Shown here: positions 53,406 through 62,231 of the stretch, piece by piece
Layout: each line of letters opens with the position of its first letter
How positions within the stretch are numbered: position 1 is the stretch's first letter
Assembly: GCA_024278215.1 (NCBI GenBank)
Contig: JAJRTR010000135.1
Location: forward strand, 1-64,000
DNA: 64,000 bases
From: a bacterium
GTDB lineage: Bacteria; UBP15; UBA6099; JAJRTR01
Direction of reading: 5' to 3'
Notes under the pieces: generated by a model
Databases searched by the model: none
Seen by the model: only the letters and a program-made list of their open reading frames with translations
What the model was told of the DNA's origin: nothing
Translations under genes and position numbers: made by a program

Positions 53406-53537
53406 AATTCAAACCAGACATGTTATGAGTTCAAAACCTGAATATTTCATTGATGCGTGCTATGTGCGGCTAAAGTGCAGTTCCCGCAACGCGTTGCAGC
53501 CGATCCGGGCAAAAACGCTACAGATCGGATTGTATTA

Positions 53538-53560
53538 CCCGCATTGGTGAAATATGCGGG
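53538..53560. repeat. Family B left-end hairpin (REP-like)
   Basis: CCCGCAT-TGGTGAAAT-ATGCGGG palindrome, the reverse-oriented equivalent of the family B left-end hairpin. A partial GGTGAAATATGCG recurs at 53741. The 53406-53756 gap contains these and no gene. Confidence 0.6.
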
Positions 53561-53756
53561 TTAATATTTCGCGCAGGCACGCCTCCTCACCGCCCTGTTT
53601 CAAACTCTGTAAATACTCTCCTGAAATAATACCACAACATGAACATGATGACAAAAACTTCGGCATATCCCCATATCTGTATTCGAGACCTGCGCAAAAA
53701 CAAGTTGGCACGACGATAGCCTGATATTTTGGCCCTCGGTGGTGAAATATGCGATG

Positions 53757-54122
53757 TTAGTGGAGGGTGGAGCCCTCGGAGTGGAAACTGCCTATGGCAG
53801 CCTCTTCCGAGCCGAGTATGGGCAGAACTCTGTCGAGTTCGAGTACGGAAAACACGTTGAAGTTGCGCGGAGAAAGCCCCGTGACTTTCAAGCCGCCGTT
53901 GACCGGATTGATGAGTTTGAGGCCGTACATGAGCGAGCCGACACCGGTGCTGTCGATAAAATCTGTGTCCGCGAGGTTTACGACGATCTTCTGGTGGCCG
54001 AACCGGATCAGTGATTCGAGCTTCACTTTCAGAGAAGGAGCGGACTTAACGTCCAGGTCTCCGGACACGTCGAGCACCACGACATTGCCGATATTTCGTT
54101 CATTTATTTTAAATTCCGACAT
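53757..54122 (-). CDS. STAS-domain anti-sigma factor antagonist
   Basis: 121 residues, one STAS domain. The phosphorylatable serine sits in DFIDSTGVGSL (about 57), and VVVLDVSGDLDVKSAPSLKVKL begins the fold. Proteins of this type release sigma or effector partners from an anti-sigma kinase when dephosphorylated. No anti-sigma kinase is present in the window. Divergent from the other STAS gene at 54237, with about 115 bases between their starts. Confidence 0.88.
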   Translation of the reverse strand: MSEFKINERNIGNVVVLDVSGDLDVKSAPSLKVKLESLIRFGHQKIVVNLADTDFIDSTGVGSLMYGLKLINPVNGGLKVTGLSPRNFNVFSVLELDRVLPILGSEEAAIGSFHSEGSTLH

Positions 54123-54236
54123 AAGAATATCTCACAAGATGATTTTATACTGTGATTAGTATAAAGCTCTTCAGATTTTCTTGCAACAGTGGTAGACTAA
54201 AAATGATGTGAACGAAGAGATTCCAGGCGGTGATAT

Positions 54237-54653
54237 ATGGAATGCGGCGGCTGCGGAGCAAGAGTAAAAAATAATGGTGAAGAATGCAGCTCGTGCGGTT
54301 GCTATGTCACTACAAGTTTTTTCGGCAGGCGTCTGGATAAGTATTATTGGGTAAAGGCCGTCATGGATACTGTTGACTACCTGAACAGGCAGGAGCCCGC
54401 GATTCTTTTGAATCTCCATAAGAAGAGCAAGCGGGTTTTGATTGATTTGAGCGGAGTGAAGTTTATCGACAGCATGGGTATCGGAGAACTTGTGGCGTTG
54501 AGCGACAGGCAGGGTTATATGAACCAGGATATTCGCTTCGTGGTAGACAACGAAAGCGTGTACCGTTCGCTTGAATCTCTAGGGCTGCTGCATGTGCTCG
54601 ATGTTCATAAATCGGTGGAAGAAGTGCTCGGGGTATGGGATATTGGCAAATAG
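54237..54653 (+). CDS. STAS protein with N-terminal zinc ribbon
   Basis: 138 residues. Residues 1-24 form a zinc-ribbon pattern, CGGCG followed by CSSCGC. The rest is a STAS domain (RVLIDLSGVKFIDSMGIGELVAL, phospho-serine in FIDSMG at about 83). The zinc ribbon on a STAS protein is unusual. It overlaps the start of lnt by about 11 bases. It could be a partner or competitor of the STAS protein at 53757. Confidence 0.82.
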   Translation: MECGGCGARVKNNGEECSSCGCYVTTSFFGRRLDKYYWVKAVMDTVDYLNRQEPAILLNLHKKSKRVLIDLSGVKFIDSMGIGELVALSDRQGYMNQDIRFVVDNESVYRSLESLGLLHVLDVHKSVEEVLGVWDIGK

Positions 54654-56214
54654 CGCGCCCGCCTGGAAAAAGTTGTTGTATCTTGCGGCGGCGCCGTTTT
54701 CGGGCATGTTGTTGACTTTTTGTTTTTCCCCTTACGACCACTATTGTATAGCATGGGCGGCGCTTGTGCCGCTGCTGCTGTCGCTTCGGGGGGCGAGCCC
54801 GGCGGGTGCTGCGCTCAGGGGCTATCTGTTCGGTGCGGCGTATCTGGGCTCCCTTTTCTGGTGGTTTTCTGTTTGCAGGTATCCCGCCGTGCTGGGTTTT
54901 TTCGCGTTCACGGCACTGATTCCGATAATATTCATACCGTGGGCGTGGCTTACGAACAGGTTGCTGCGCGGCAGGCGCGGGTGGCTGTGGATATGGTTGC
55001 CCGTGTGTTTCTGGGTGGCAATCGAGTGGTTCATGTCGCAGGGTACATTCGCGTTTCCATGGTGGTCGCTGGGCAACACGCAGGCGCGGAATCTCGTTGT
55101 GGCGCAGGCGGCATCGCTCGGCGGTTCATATCTCATTTCTTTTATGATTCTGTTGTTCAACTTTTTCCTCTATGCGTGTCTCGCCGGGCGTGTGAAAGAG
55201 AACCGTGCGACATGGGTGGCGGCGGGTATCATTATCGCTGTTCTCGTGGTCAGAGGCGCTGTTATACTCGGCGGAAGCGGCAGTGGAGCGGGAAAAAGCA
55301 CGTCGGAGAAACCTGTTTCCGTGGCGCTCATACAACCAAGCTACGAGCAGGATGAAAAGGAAGACGGCAGCACGATGCCCGATATATACCGGACGCATAT
55401 CGAGATGACGGACGAGGCGGTCGAAAAGTACGAACCGGACATTGTCGTGTGGTCCGAATCCGTAACATATCTTAACTGGCTTACCGACGGCTACAACTAC
55501 AAAAATACAATGGATTATCTGCGCAACAGAGACATCATGCTGCTGACGGGCGCTTATGAATTCGCCGGCGACGCGATGTACAACGCGGTAGTCGCTATCG
55601 ATCCCGAGAAAGGCGTTATCAATAAATACCGGAAGATGCAGCTTGTGCCCTTCGGCGAGATGGTGCCGTACAGAAAACAGATCGAGAGGCTGAGCCCGGC
55701 GCTGGGCAGGTGGGTGAATAAGACGATATACGAGCATGATGTGGGCGCGGGCAAAGAGTACACGATATTTAAAAGCAGATATGGAGATTTCGCAGTGATT
55801 GTGTGCTTCGAGTCGGTGATCCCCGCGATACCGCGCAGGATGGTGCAGCTTGGCGCGCAGTATATATTCATTGTTACAAATGATGCATGGTTTCTGAAGA
55901 CGCCCGGCGCATATCAGCACGCGCAACTGGCGGCGATGCGTGCTGTCGAGACCCGGCGCTATGTCGTGCAGGCGGCGAACAGCGGCGTGTCGGTTTTCAT
56001 CGACCCCTACGGTCGCGTGATCTCGGAAACGCCGGTGTTCGAGAAGATGATACTCTATGGTAAAGTGCGTCCGATGAGCGTTATCACGTTCTATACACGC
56101 TATGGCGATGTATTTGCGGTCGGATGCCTGATTTTCTGCGCGTTTTGCTTCTGTTTTTTCGGCTGTCGCAGGGTTTTGAGCAGGAGAAGACCACTACCCG
56201 GAATATCTCGATAA
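54643..56214 (+). CDS. lnt: Apolipoprotein N-acyltransferase
   Basis: 523 residues from TTG 54643 (an earlier ATG at 54592 overlaps the STAS gene more deeply). Six or so N-terminal membrane helices (about 8-210) precede the nitrilase-fold periplasmic domain. The triad matches Lnt: Glu in VVWSESVTY (about 270), Lys in RKMQLVPFGEMVP (about 331), Cys in VIVCFESVIP (about 388). A last membrane helix closes the protein (about 490-510). It adds the third acyl chain to outer-membrane lipoproteins. Confidence 0.92.
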   Translation: MANSAPAWKKLLYLAAAPFSGMLLTFCFSPYDHYCIAWAALVPLLLSLRGASPAGAALRGYLFGAAYLGSLFWWFSVCRYPAVLGFFAFTALIPIIFIPWAWLTNRLLRGRRGWLWIWLPVCFWVAIEWFMSQGTFAFPWWSLGNTQARNLVVAQAASLGGSYLISFMILLFNFFLYACLAGRVKENRATWVAAGIIIAVLVVRGAVILGGSGSGAGKSTSEKPVSVALIQPSYEQDEKEDGSTMPDIYRTHIEMTDEAVEKYEPDIVVWSESVTYLNWLTDGYNYKNTMDYLRNRDIMLLTGAYEFAGDAMYNAVVAIDPEKGVINKYRKMQLVPFGEMVPYRKQIERLSPALGRWVNKTIYEHDVGAGKEYTIFKSRYGDFAVIVCFESVIPAIPRRMVQLGAQYIFIVTNDAWFLKTPGAYQHAQLAAMRAVETRRYVVQAANSGVSVFIDPYGRVISETPVFEKMILYGKVRPMSVITFYTRYGDVFAVGCLIFCAFCFCFFGCRRVLSRRRPLPGISR

Positions 56215-56221
56215 TACGTTC

Positions 56222-56509
56222 TCACAAAGTGCCGTCTGTTGCGCGTTGTTCGAGCCGGTATATGAAAGCGAGCACTTCGGCGACTGCCTGGTAAAGTTCA
56301 TAGGGAACGGCGTCGCCGAGGTCGAGCCTGACGAGCATCTCGACCAGATTGCGGTCTTCGTAGAGCGGGACGTCGTGTTCCTGCGCCAGCTCGATGATGC
56401 GTTCGGCGATCATCCCTTTGCCGCTTGCCACTACGTGCGGGGCGACGTCCTGCTCCATGTCGTATTCGAGGGCCGCGGCTTTTTTATGTTTGTATTGTTC
56501 GTCTGCCAT
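56222..56509 (-). CDS. fhlB: FlhB C-terminal-domain-like protein (FhlB type)
   Basis: 95 residues corresponding to the cytoplasmic tail of FlhB/EscU. It has AAALEYDMEQDVAPHVVASGKGMIAERIIELAQEHDVPLYED and ends in YELYQAVAEVLAFIYRL, without the membrane part. It starts just after where the NPTH self-cleavage motif would be, so it mimics the cleaved fragment. It lies one base after the FliK-like gene. No other flagellar export gene is in the window. Confidence 0.88.
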   Translation of the reverse strand: MADEQYKHKKAAALEYDMEQDVAPHVVASGKGMIAERIIELAQEHDVPLYEDRNLVEMLVRLDLGDAVPYELYQAVAEVLAFIYRLEQRATDGTL

Positions 56510-56510
56510 A

Positions 56511-58601
56511 TCAGATTCTCAAGTCGACCGATGCGAGGGTTTTCGCCGCCCGCACGACCGGCTTCGCTCCGGATGCGGATTTCCTGCGCCTCACTTTCAC
56601 CCCGACTTTGTTCTGTTCATAAGCTGTTCTTGAAAGAGCTGCGCGCAACTCGTCGAGATGTTTCTGAATGAACTCTTTCCGGCGCACGTCCTGCACCTCG
56701 ATATTGAGTTCGATACCCTTGTTTTTATATGTCTGGAAAGTGAACATGGAAAGGCCGAGAAAATCCGTGTCCAGAACAAGCACGAGGCGGGCGTCGAAGG
56801 GATCGAGCGGTTTCGCGTTTTTATTCTTCCTCTGGTTGTCGTCTTCCCTGCGGTAGATGTTGAGTTTGCCGATGTGGAGCTTGTCGCCGATTTTGTAAGG
56901 GAAGAAGGTGACCATCGACTCGATGGGGGTGGCGGCTGTGTGCTGGACGACATTGGCGAAGTTGGCGAACTGAAGACCGCGGGCGAGAGTGTGTGCCGAC
57001 TGTGTGGCCTGATCGCTGCCCGCGTGCGAAGTCAGCATACGGCCAAGCGCGGCGCGAAGGTCCTGCGTTTCCGTGAAGTTTTTCAGCATGGCGCTCAGGT
57101 CCTGCTGGAACTGTGAGTTCCGGAATATTGTTCTGATGCGATCGAGGAGCGCGCTGCTGTCGGGGTCGGCGGCGAGTTTTTGGAGTCCGTCATCGCCCTG
57201 CGCGAGTGCCTCGAGCGCCATTTTCGCCCACTGGTTCGACGCTTCGGAGAAGTCCTTCATCGGCCGGCTGCCGGCCTTGTTGAACTCGAAGGCGTCGAGC
57301 GCAGCGAGACTGGAAAGCAGCGCGAATATTTCCGCTTTCAATGCCGCCGGGTTCTGTGTCGCCGCGCTGTCGCCGGCAAGTTGGATAATATTGTTGAAAC
57401 TATCGACGGCGGCGGCGATGTTTTTCGGCAAGGCCGAAAGCGGCGGGTCGTTTAACGTGGGAACGGCAGATTGTCCGGTCGGCAGAATTGCGGACTCGAC
57501 CGGCGGGGGCAGCACAGTGACAGGGGGCGGAGGCGCCTGCCTGCCTGTGTCGGGGGCTGTATCCACCCTTGCAGAATCCGCCGGCGCTTCGCCGCCCATC
57601 ATATTACGGAGAGTAAGAAGGACCGCCGAGCGCAGGTTCCGGAACCTGGCGGACGCGCCGGTGCTATCGAGTGCCTGCCGCGCGGCCTGAAGGAAATCCG
57701 CGCGCTGCCTGTCGAGAGTGCCGGACTGAAGCTGCATGTCTTCAATCTGCTGGAGCATGGTGTTGATTTCAGACCCAATGCCTGCGGCCTGCGCCTGGGG
57801 CGGCGTGGTGTCGGGGATTATTTTCAAGAGCGACAGGAGTTGATCCATTAAGCCGCTTTTTGTCTGGCCACCTTCCGATTCTGCGATTCCGAGCGTTATT
57901 ATCGCCTCGAAACGTGCTTCGGTCGAATGTGTGAATGCGTTGACAAAAGCGGGCAGTTTTTCGATGATGTCCGTCACGCTGGAAATATCAGGCGGCGGCA
58001 CACCTGCCTTTGCAGCTACATCCGCACCCTGTTTGATATTCTGCGGCAGTGCGTCGAGTTCCTGCTTCATCTGCGGGATCAGGCTGATAATCTCTCGCGA
58101 GAGAGGCAGTTCCTCTTTGACCATGGCGGCGGCGAAATCTATTGTCTGTTGCGATGCGTTTGCAGGAAGCGCGTCGATCATCACCGCAATGTTGCCGCGA
58201 GTGACCGGCACACCGATATTCAGCAGCGAGCGCGCCATAGCGATCTGCTGCGGATGCTCGGGCAGATCGAATCCTATGAGGCGCGAGGAAATCATCCCGT
58301 CTGTCAGAGGCCTGACGGTCTGTGTGCTGATCTCGCGCGAGCTTATGATCTGGAGTTGCAGTTTGCCGTTCTGCTCGTGGCCTTTTACGGTCAGCGAGAG
58401 TTCGGAATTTCGCTTGAGGGGTACTTCTGATTCGGCAGTGACGATGCGACCGTCGATCTCGAGAAGCGCTTTGCCGCCGGAGAAGTCGATCACCTTTGCA
58501 TTATACGTATGGTGCATCTGGTCTCCGCCGCCCTTGACCGTCGGAAACTCGGCGGCGTTTGCGGAGAGACTCACTGCTGAATAATCACTGAAAGCTATCA
58601 T
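56511..58601 (-). CDS. FliK-like flagellar hook-length control protein
   Basis: 696 residues. The long middle region is Ala/Pro/Gln-rich and low-complexity, as in FliK. The C-terminus (about 560-650) has the flagellar-hook C-terminal pattern with VVQHTAATPIESMVTFFPYKIGDKLHIGKLNIYRR and FTFQTYKNKGIELNIEVQD. It ends in a basic tail. AGGATAAG lies upstream of ATG 58601. The neighbouring fhlB fits, since FliK acts on FlhB's C-terminal domain. Confidence 0.75.
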   Translation of the reverse strand: MIAFSDYSAVSLSANAAEFPTVKGGGDQMHHTYNAKVIDFSGGKALLEIDGRIVTAESEVPLKRNSELSLTVKGHEQNGKLQLQIISSREISTQTVRPLTDGMISSRLIGFDLPEHPQQIAMARSLLNIGVPVTRGNIAVMIDALPANASQQTIDFAAAMVKEELPLSREIISLIPQMKQELDALPQNIKQGADVAAKAGVPPPDISSVTDIIEKLPAFVNAFTHSTEARFEAIITLGIAESEGGQTKSGLMDQLLSLLKIIPDTTPPQAQAAGIGSEINTMLQQIEDMQLQSGTLDRQRADFLQAARQALDSTGASARFRNLRSAVLLTLRNMMGGEAPADSARVDTAPDTGRQAPPPPVTVLPPPVESAILPTGQSAVPTLNDPPLSALPKNIAAAVDSFNNIIQLAGDSAATQNPAALKAEIFALLSSLAALDAFEFNKAGSRPMKDFSEASNQWAKMALEALAQGDDGLQKLAADPDSSALLDRIRTIFRNSQFQQDLSAMLKNFTETQDLRAALGRMLTSHAGSDQATQSAHTLARGLQFANFANVVQHTAATPIESMVTFFPYKIGDKLHIGKLNIYRREDDNQRKNKNAKPLDPFDARLVLVLDTDFLGLSMFTFQTYKNKGIELNIEVQDVRRKEFIQKHLDELRAALSRTAYEQNKVGVKVRRRKSASGAKPVVRAAKTLASVDLRI

Positions 58602-58821
58602 TTTACTTATCCTGAATCGAAGTTGATTGTTAAGTATTGGTCAAGACCTTATCACGCTGTAAGCGTCGACATGTTGGCACCGAAAATATCATTCAACAGA
58701 AGGGTGTCTCCGGCATTCTCTTCTAAATTCCCAGTATGGAAAACAACTTCATTGCTGCAAAAAAACTTGTGAACTCATTGATCGTAATACCACAACTTTG
58801 AATTTCATATCAACATCCCTG

Positions 58822-58842
58822 ACGCATATTTCACCATTGCGT
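58822..58842. repeat. Family B-type REP-like hairpin, variant
   Basis: ACGCATATTTCACCATTGCGT, the same palindrome with C-to-A and G-to-T paired changes that keep the stem. It lies in the 58602-59119 gap, which shows no gene. Confidence 0.5.
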
Positions 58843-59060
58843 GTGAGAAACCAATCCTGTATAAATTATAACTTAACTTGTGCGTTTTTGAATTTTCAAT
58901 CAGATTTTCCGGTGCATTACCGGAATTTTCCATTGAATTCCGAATCGTGTTTTTACGGTAAGAAAACCGGTCGGACGTGTTGCACATCCCCTATACATAT
59001 ATAACGGCAAATATCGAAGGATACTTAATTTAAATGGAATAAAGGCCCCGGGGGGGTGTG

Positions 59061-59086
59061 GCAGGGTCTCTATAGTGTGACCCTGC
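59061..59086. terminator. Hairpin downstream of the response regulator
   Basis: GCAGGGTC (59061-59068) pairs perfectly with GACCCTGC (59079-59086), next to a C4G7 run. It lies beyond the stop of the minus-strand response-regulator gene and may end the Hmc-like operon, although no T-run follows. Confidence 0.45.
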
Positions 59087-59119
59087 ATGTGAATTGTCCG
59101 GGTGTTGCTGGAGGCGTCA

Positions 59120-59500
59120 TCAGTCCAGTGTGCTGCCGATGATTTCCCTGACCTTTGCGATGAGTTCGTCGGGTTCGATGGGTTTGTCGAATACGGCGAC
59201 CGCGCCGCTGACGGCGAGGTCGCGACCCGCGAGACCACTGATGATGATGACCGGCGTATTCTTGAAATCTTTATTCTTCATAAGCGCTCGAAAAAAACGT
59301 GTGCCGGTCTCGTTGGGCATCTCGAGGTCGAGCGTTATCAGGTCGGGCTTGCAGTCGTCGAGCAATCGTTGCGCTATTTCGCCGTCCGCGGCGACACACG
59401 TGTCATAATCGTGGTTCTCGAAAAGCGTCTGGAGGAAAATCCTTACATCCTCTTCGTCGTCAACAATCAATATCGTTTTTTTTCTGTCTTCATCCGTCAT
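59120..59500 (-). CDS. Single-domain response regulator (Rrf1-like position)
   Basis: 126 residues from ATG 59500, with AAGGAGAAG upstream (the longer frame to 59554 has no support). A complete receiver domain: ILIVDDEEDV (acidic pocket), LITLDLEMP (phospho-Asp, about 57), VIIISG and the lysine in VFDKPIEPDEL. No output domain. It lies at the 3' end of the Hmc-like cluster, as Rrf1 does after hmc in Desulfovibrio, so it may regulate the complex. Confidence 0.88.
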   Translation of the reverse strand: MTDEDRKKTILIVDDEEDVRIFLQTLFENHDYDTCVAADGEIAQRLLDDCKPDLITLDLEMPNETGTRFFRALMKNKDFKNTPVIIISGLAGRDLAVSGAVAVFDKPIEPDELIAKVREIIGSTLD

Positions 59501-59566
59501 GACATCTTCTCCTTGTCGAATGTATCCTGTAGCGCAAACCGGGCGCAGGGACATGGCGCGCGTCTT

Positions 59567-59698
59567 CTAATGTTCGAGTGTCGTATCGTCATTATCGAAC
59601 AGAAACCTGAAAAAATACACGAAAGAGATCAGAAATATCACTCCGAGCAGGTATTCTATTCCCTTTGTGTGATAGAAAAACTCCTGTAGCGTATACAT
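59567..59698 (-). CDS. 43-residue membrane peptide, HmcD-like
   Basis: A short gene with ATG at 59698 and TAG at 59567. It reads MYTLQEFFYHTKGIEYLLGV, then a hydrophobic helix (about 18-34, IFLISFVYFFRFLF) and a polar tail. It lies 25 bases after the NrfD-type gene, where Desulfovibrio encodes HmcD. The size and single helix fit HmcD; sequence identity cannot be judged here. Confidence 0.65.
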   Translation of the reverse strand: MYTLQEFFYHTKGIEYLLGVIFLISFVYFFRFLFDNDDTTLEH

Positions 59699-59723
59699 TT
59701 ATCGAATGTCCTTCCGGTTGATG

Positions 59724-60920
59724 TTAGTTCGCCTGCGCCGGAGCTGTATGCGTGTCGGCGCGGGCGCGATGCGCGGCTTCCAGGTCGTCTGTGAGGATGG
59801 GCATCCGGTTGACGATCCACCTGAAGGCGAGTATGCCGATTGTGACGAGCATCATAGAGATCATGATCTCGCCGAAACTCGGGAAATAGCGTTCCGCCGC
59901 GGGCAGTTTCCAGTTGAATGCTATTATACTGATATTGAAGCGGTTCAGGACGATGCCGAGAATAGCGATAACACTCGTGACTTTGACCAGCGTCGCGTTT
60001 TCGGTCCGCGCGCCCACGGCGTAAAGGATGCAGGGCAGCAGGATGAAGCCGAGCATCTCGACGAGGAACCAGTAGCCGTAGGGCGTGTCGAGCAGGTCCC
60101 AGTGGTTGCCGTGCGCCACGCCGAGTACTTTTATGCCGAAGTATCCGAACATCATGAGTGAGGCGGCCTTTGCCAGCCCGACGACGATCCTGTCGTGGTT
60201 GAAGTGTTCGCCCCTGCTGATAATATTCTTAAAAACATTGTGAGACAGCGTCGACTCGAAAATCACCATCGAAAGCCCCGCGATTATGCTCGATATGAAG
60301 AAGTAAACAGGGATATAGGGCGAGTACCAGAGCGGGTGAATCTTGTCCGGGGCGATAAGAAACATGGAGCCGAGCGACGACTGGTGCAGTGTGGAAAGCA
60401 CGACACCGAGAATGGTCAGCGCGAGTGTCATCTTTATGAACAGCCTGTGCAGCGCGGTCCATTTCAGCCAGGCGAACACGCTGGGCACGAATTCGAGGAA
60501 CAGCACTGTCAGGTACAGCCCCACGCAGGCCGCCACTTCGAACATAACGGATGTGTAGCCGTGCGAAACGAGGAACGGATAAGGCATTCGCCAGGGTCGC
60601 CCGACATCGAAGACGAGCCCGACGGCCACAAGGAAATAGCCGAGGAAACCGGTGAGTATCGCTGGCCTGACTACGGGATGATATTCCTTCATGCCGAAGA
60701 TGTATACAATGGTGGAGATCGTGTAGCCGCCCGCCGCGAGCGCGACACCGCACAATACGTCGAACCCGATCCATATACCGAACGGATTGTTATCTGTAAG
60801 GTTGGTCACAGCGCCGAGGCCGCCGGTGAAGCGCATGATGGTGAAATAGCCGCCTATCGCGAGTATTACGCCCGCGATTATATTGAACGGTGTGAATATC
60901 GGTGCTTTTGTTTCGTTCAT
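59724..60920 (-). CDS. hmcC: NrfD/HmcC-type membrane quinone-interacting subunit
   Basis: 398 residues from ATG 60920, with AAGGAG six bases upstream (the GTG at 60926 is too close). About ten membrane helices occur along the length. HPVVRPAILTGFLGYFLVAVGLVFDVGRPWRMP and HQSSLGSMFLIAPDKIHPLWYSP are highly conserved in the HmcC/HybB branch of the NrfD family. It probably exchanges electrons with membrane quinones. It lies 80 bases after the ferredoxin subunit. Confidence 0.88.
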   Translation of the reverse strand: MNETKAPIFTPFNIIAGVILAIGGYFTIMRFTGGLGAVTNLTDNNPFGIWIGFDVLCGVALAAGGYTISTIVYIFGMKEYHPVVRPAILTGFLGYFLVAVGLVFDVGRPWRMPYPFLVSHGYTSVMFEVAACVGLYLTVLFLEFVPSVFAWLKWTALHRLFIKMTLALTILGVVLSTLHQSSLGSMFLIAPDKIHPLWYSPYIPVYFFISSIIAGLSMVIFESTLSHNVFKNIISRGEHFNHDRIVVGLAKAASLMMFGYFGIKVLGVAHGNHWDLLDTPYGYWFLVEMLGFILLPCILYAVGARTENATLVKVTSVIAILGIVLNRFNISIIAFNWKLPAAERYFPSFGEIMISMMLVTIGILAFRWIVNRMPILTDDLEAAHRARADTHTAPAQAN

Positions 60921-60999
60921 TTCCACTCCTTCTCAGGTGAGCCGGCGACCGGGTTATGTTCTGCCGCGTCCGTCCGCGACCGGCCCGGTCGATCTCATG

Positions 61000-62073
61000 T
61001 TATTCGCCGCCCTTTTCATCGCCGGTATCCGCCGCCTTTTCAAGGGCTTCCTTCACTGCCGCCTGTATAGCTCTCTTCTGGTCTCTTTCGGCCTTTTTCT
61101 GTGCTTTCTTAAGCGCGACGGCCTGCGCCTTATCGGCCCTGGCCTGCACATCGGTCGTCGTCTCGGCAATCGCGGTCGATACAGCGTTCCGGCGCTCTTC
61201 CTCGGCTATCTGCCTGCGGCGGTTCGACATGTAATATATGCCGCCAAGCAACACCGGCCACAGCATCACGATTACCGGAACGGACGCGAGCGCGCCTTTC
61301 GTATACTTCGGATACGGCGTTCGCGCGTAATCCGTCGACATATCCACCTGGTCGAACGGCACGGGCGACAGGTACATCCAGCTTGTGCCGCCCACTTCGA
61401 ATTCTCCGTATACGTGGTCGATATATTTATCCGGGTTATCCATGATTCGTTTCTTCGCGATCTTCAGCAGGTCCGACCGTTTGCCGAAGGTGATAGCTTC
61501 CATCGGGCAGGCCTCGGCGCAGGCGGGCGCGCCGCCCTCTCCCATTATCTTGTCGTAGCACATCGTGCATTTCATGACACGCGGTGTCAGCGGTTCGTCA
61601 TATTCGTAGGCCGGTATGTAAAACGGGCAGGACACGATGCAGTAGCGGCAGCCGACACACAGGCTTGCGTCGTACACGACCGGTCCCTCTTTCGTCTTCT
61701 TGAGCGCCATTACAAAACAGGCCGACACGCAGGCAGGCTCGTTGCAATGGTTGCACTGTATCTTCCTGAACACCGGCTTCCCGTTTTCAGTAGCGTATTT
61801 GTTGACGACAGTGTACGCCTTCGCGGTCGTCCTGCGTTTCGTTTCGAGGACGGACAGATCGTTGAACGGAACATCCGGCGCGGGCAGCTTGTTCTGCTTG
61901 TTGCACGCCGCTTCGCAGGTGCGGCAGCCGACGCAGCGGCTGAGGTCTGTCAGCATACCATAGCGGTCCGGGTATCCGTCGAAGTTTTCTGCGGCAAGCA
62001 GCTTGTCGGCGCCGGCAACTGTGCCCGCGCCCGCCGTCAGCGCCCCGAGGAAATTTCTGCGTGAGATACTCAT
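61000..62073 (-). CDS. hmcB: HmcB-like Tat-exported four-cluster ferredoxin subunit
   Basis: 357 residues. The Tat signal begins SISRRNFLGAL. Four [4Fe-4S] motifs follow: CVGCRTCEAAC, CNHCNEPACVSAC, CVGCRYCIVSCP and CTMCYDK..CAEACP. A membrane helix (about 262-280, VPVIVMLWPVLLGGIYYM) anchors it, then a long Ala/Lys/Glu-rich coiled tail (about 285-357) that is unusual for the family. GGAGGAG precedes ATG 62073. It would pass electrons between the cytochrome and the membrane subunit. Confidence 0.9.
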   Translation of the reverse strand: MSISRRNFLGALTAGAGTVAGADKLLAAENFDGYPDRYGMLTDLSRCVGCRTCEAACNKQNKLPAPDVPFNDLSVLETKRRTTAKAYTVVNKYATENGKPVFRKIQCNHCNEPACVSACFVMALKKTKEGPVVYDASLCVGCRYCIVSCPFYIPAYEYDEPLTPRVMKCTMCYDKIMGEGGAPACAEACPMEAITFGKRSDLLKIAKKRIMDNPDKYIDHVYGEFEVGGTSWMYLSPVPFDQVDMSTDYARTPYPKYTKGALASVPVIVMLWPVLLGGIYYMSNRRRQIAEEERRNAVSTAIAETTTDVQARADKAQAVALKKAQKKAERDQKRAIQAAVKEALEKAADTGDEKGGE

Positions 62074-62118
62074 TTATTCTCCTCCACCGGTTTCCCTTGT
62101 ACTCCCGGTTACTCTCTT

Positions 62119-62173
62119 GAGCCGATTGCATTATTCCGTCCATCATCGGTCGGCTGCAATCAGCCATCCTGCG
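62119..62173 (-). repeat. Family A end fragment
   Basis: GAGCCGATTGCATTATTC then CATCATCGGTCGGCTGCAATCAGCCATCCTGCG follows the minus-oriented end of copy A2 (GGTCGGCTGCTATTGACCATAGCTGCG) with several changes. It sits between the hmcB- and hmcA-like genes. Confidence 0.5.
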
Positions 62174-62231
62174 TATTCCTGCTGTATATTCGACTCCACA
62201 TTCGAGTCGGCCTGCTTATTCATTCGACCGT

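Noticed and set aside
59724-60920. NrfD of a nitrite reductase
   Set aside because: No NrfA-type catalytic cytochrome is visible; the neighbours fit the Hmc-type complex.
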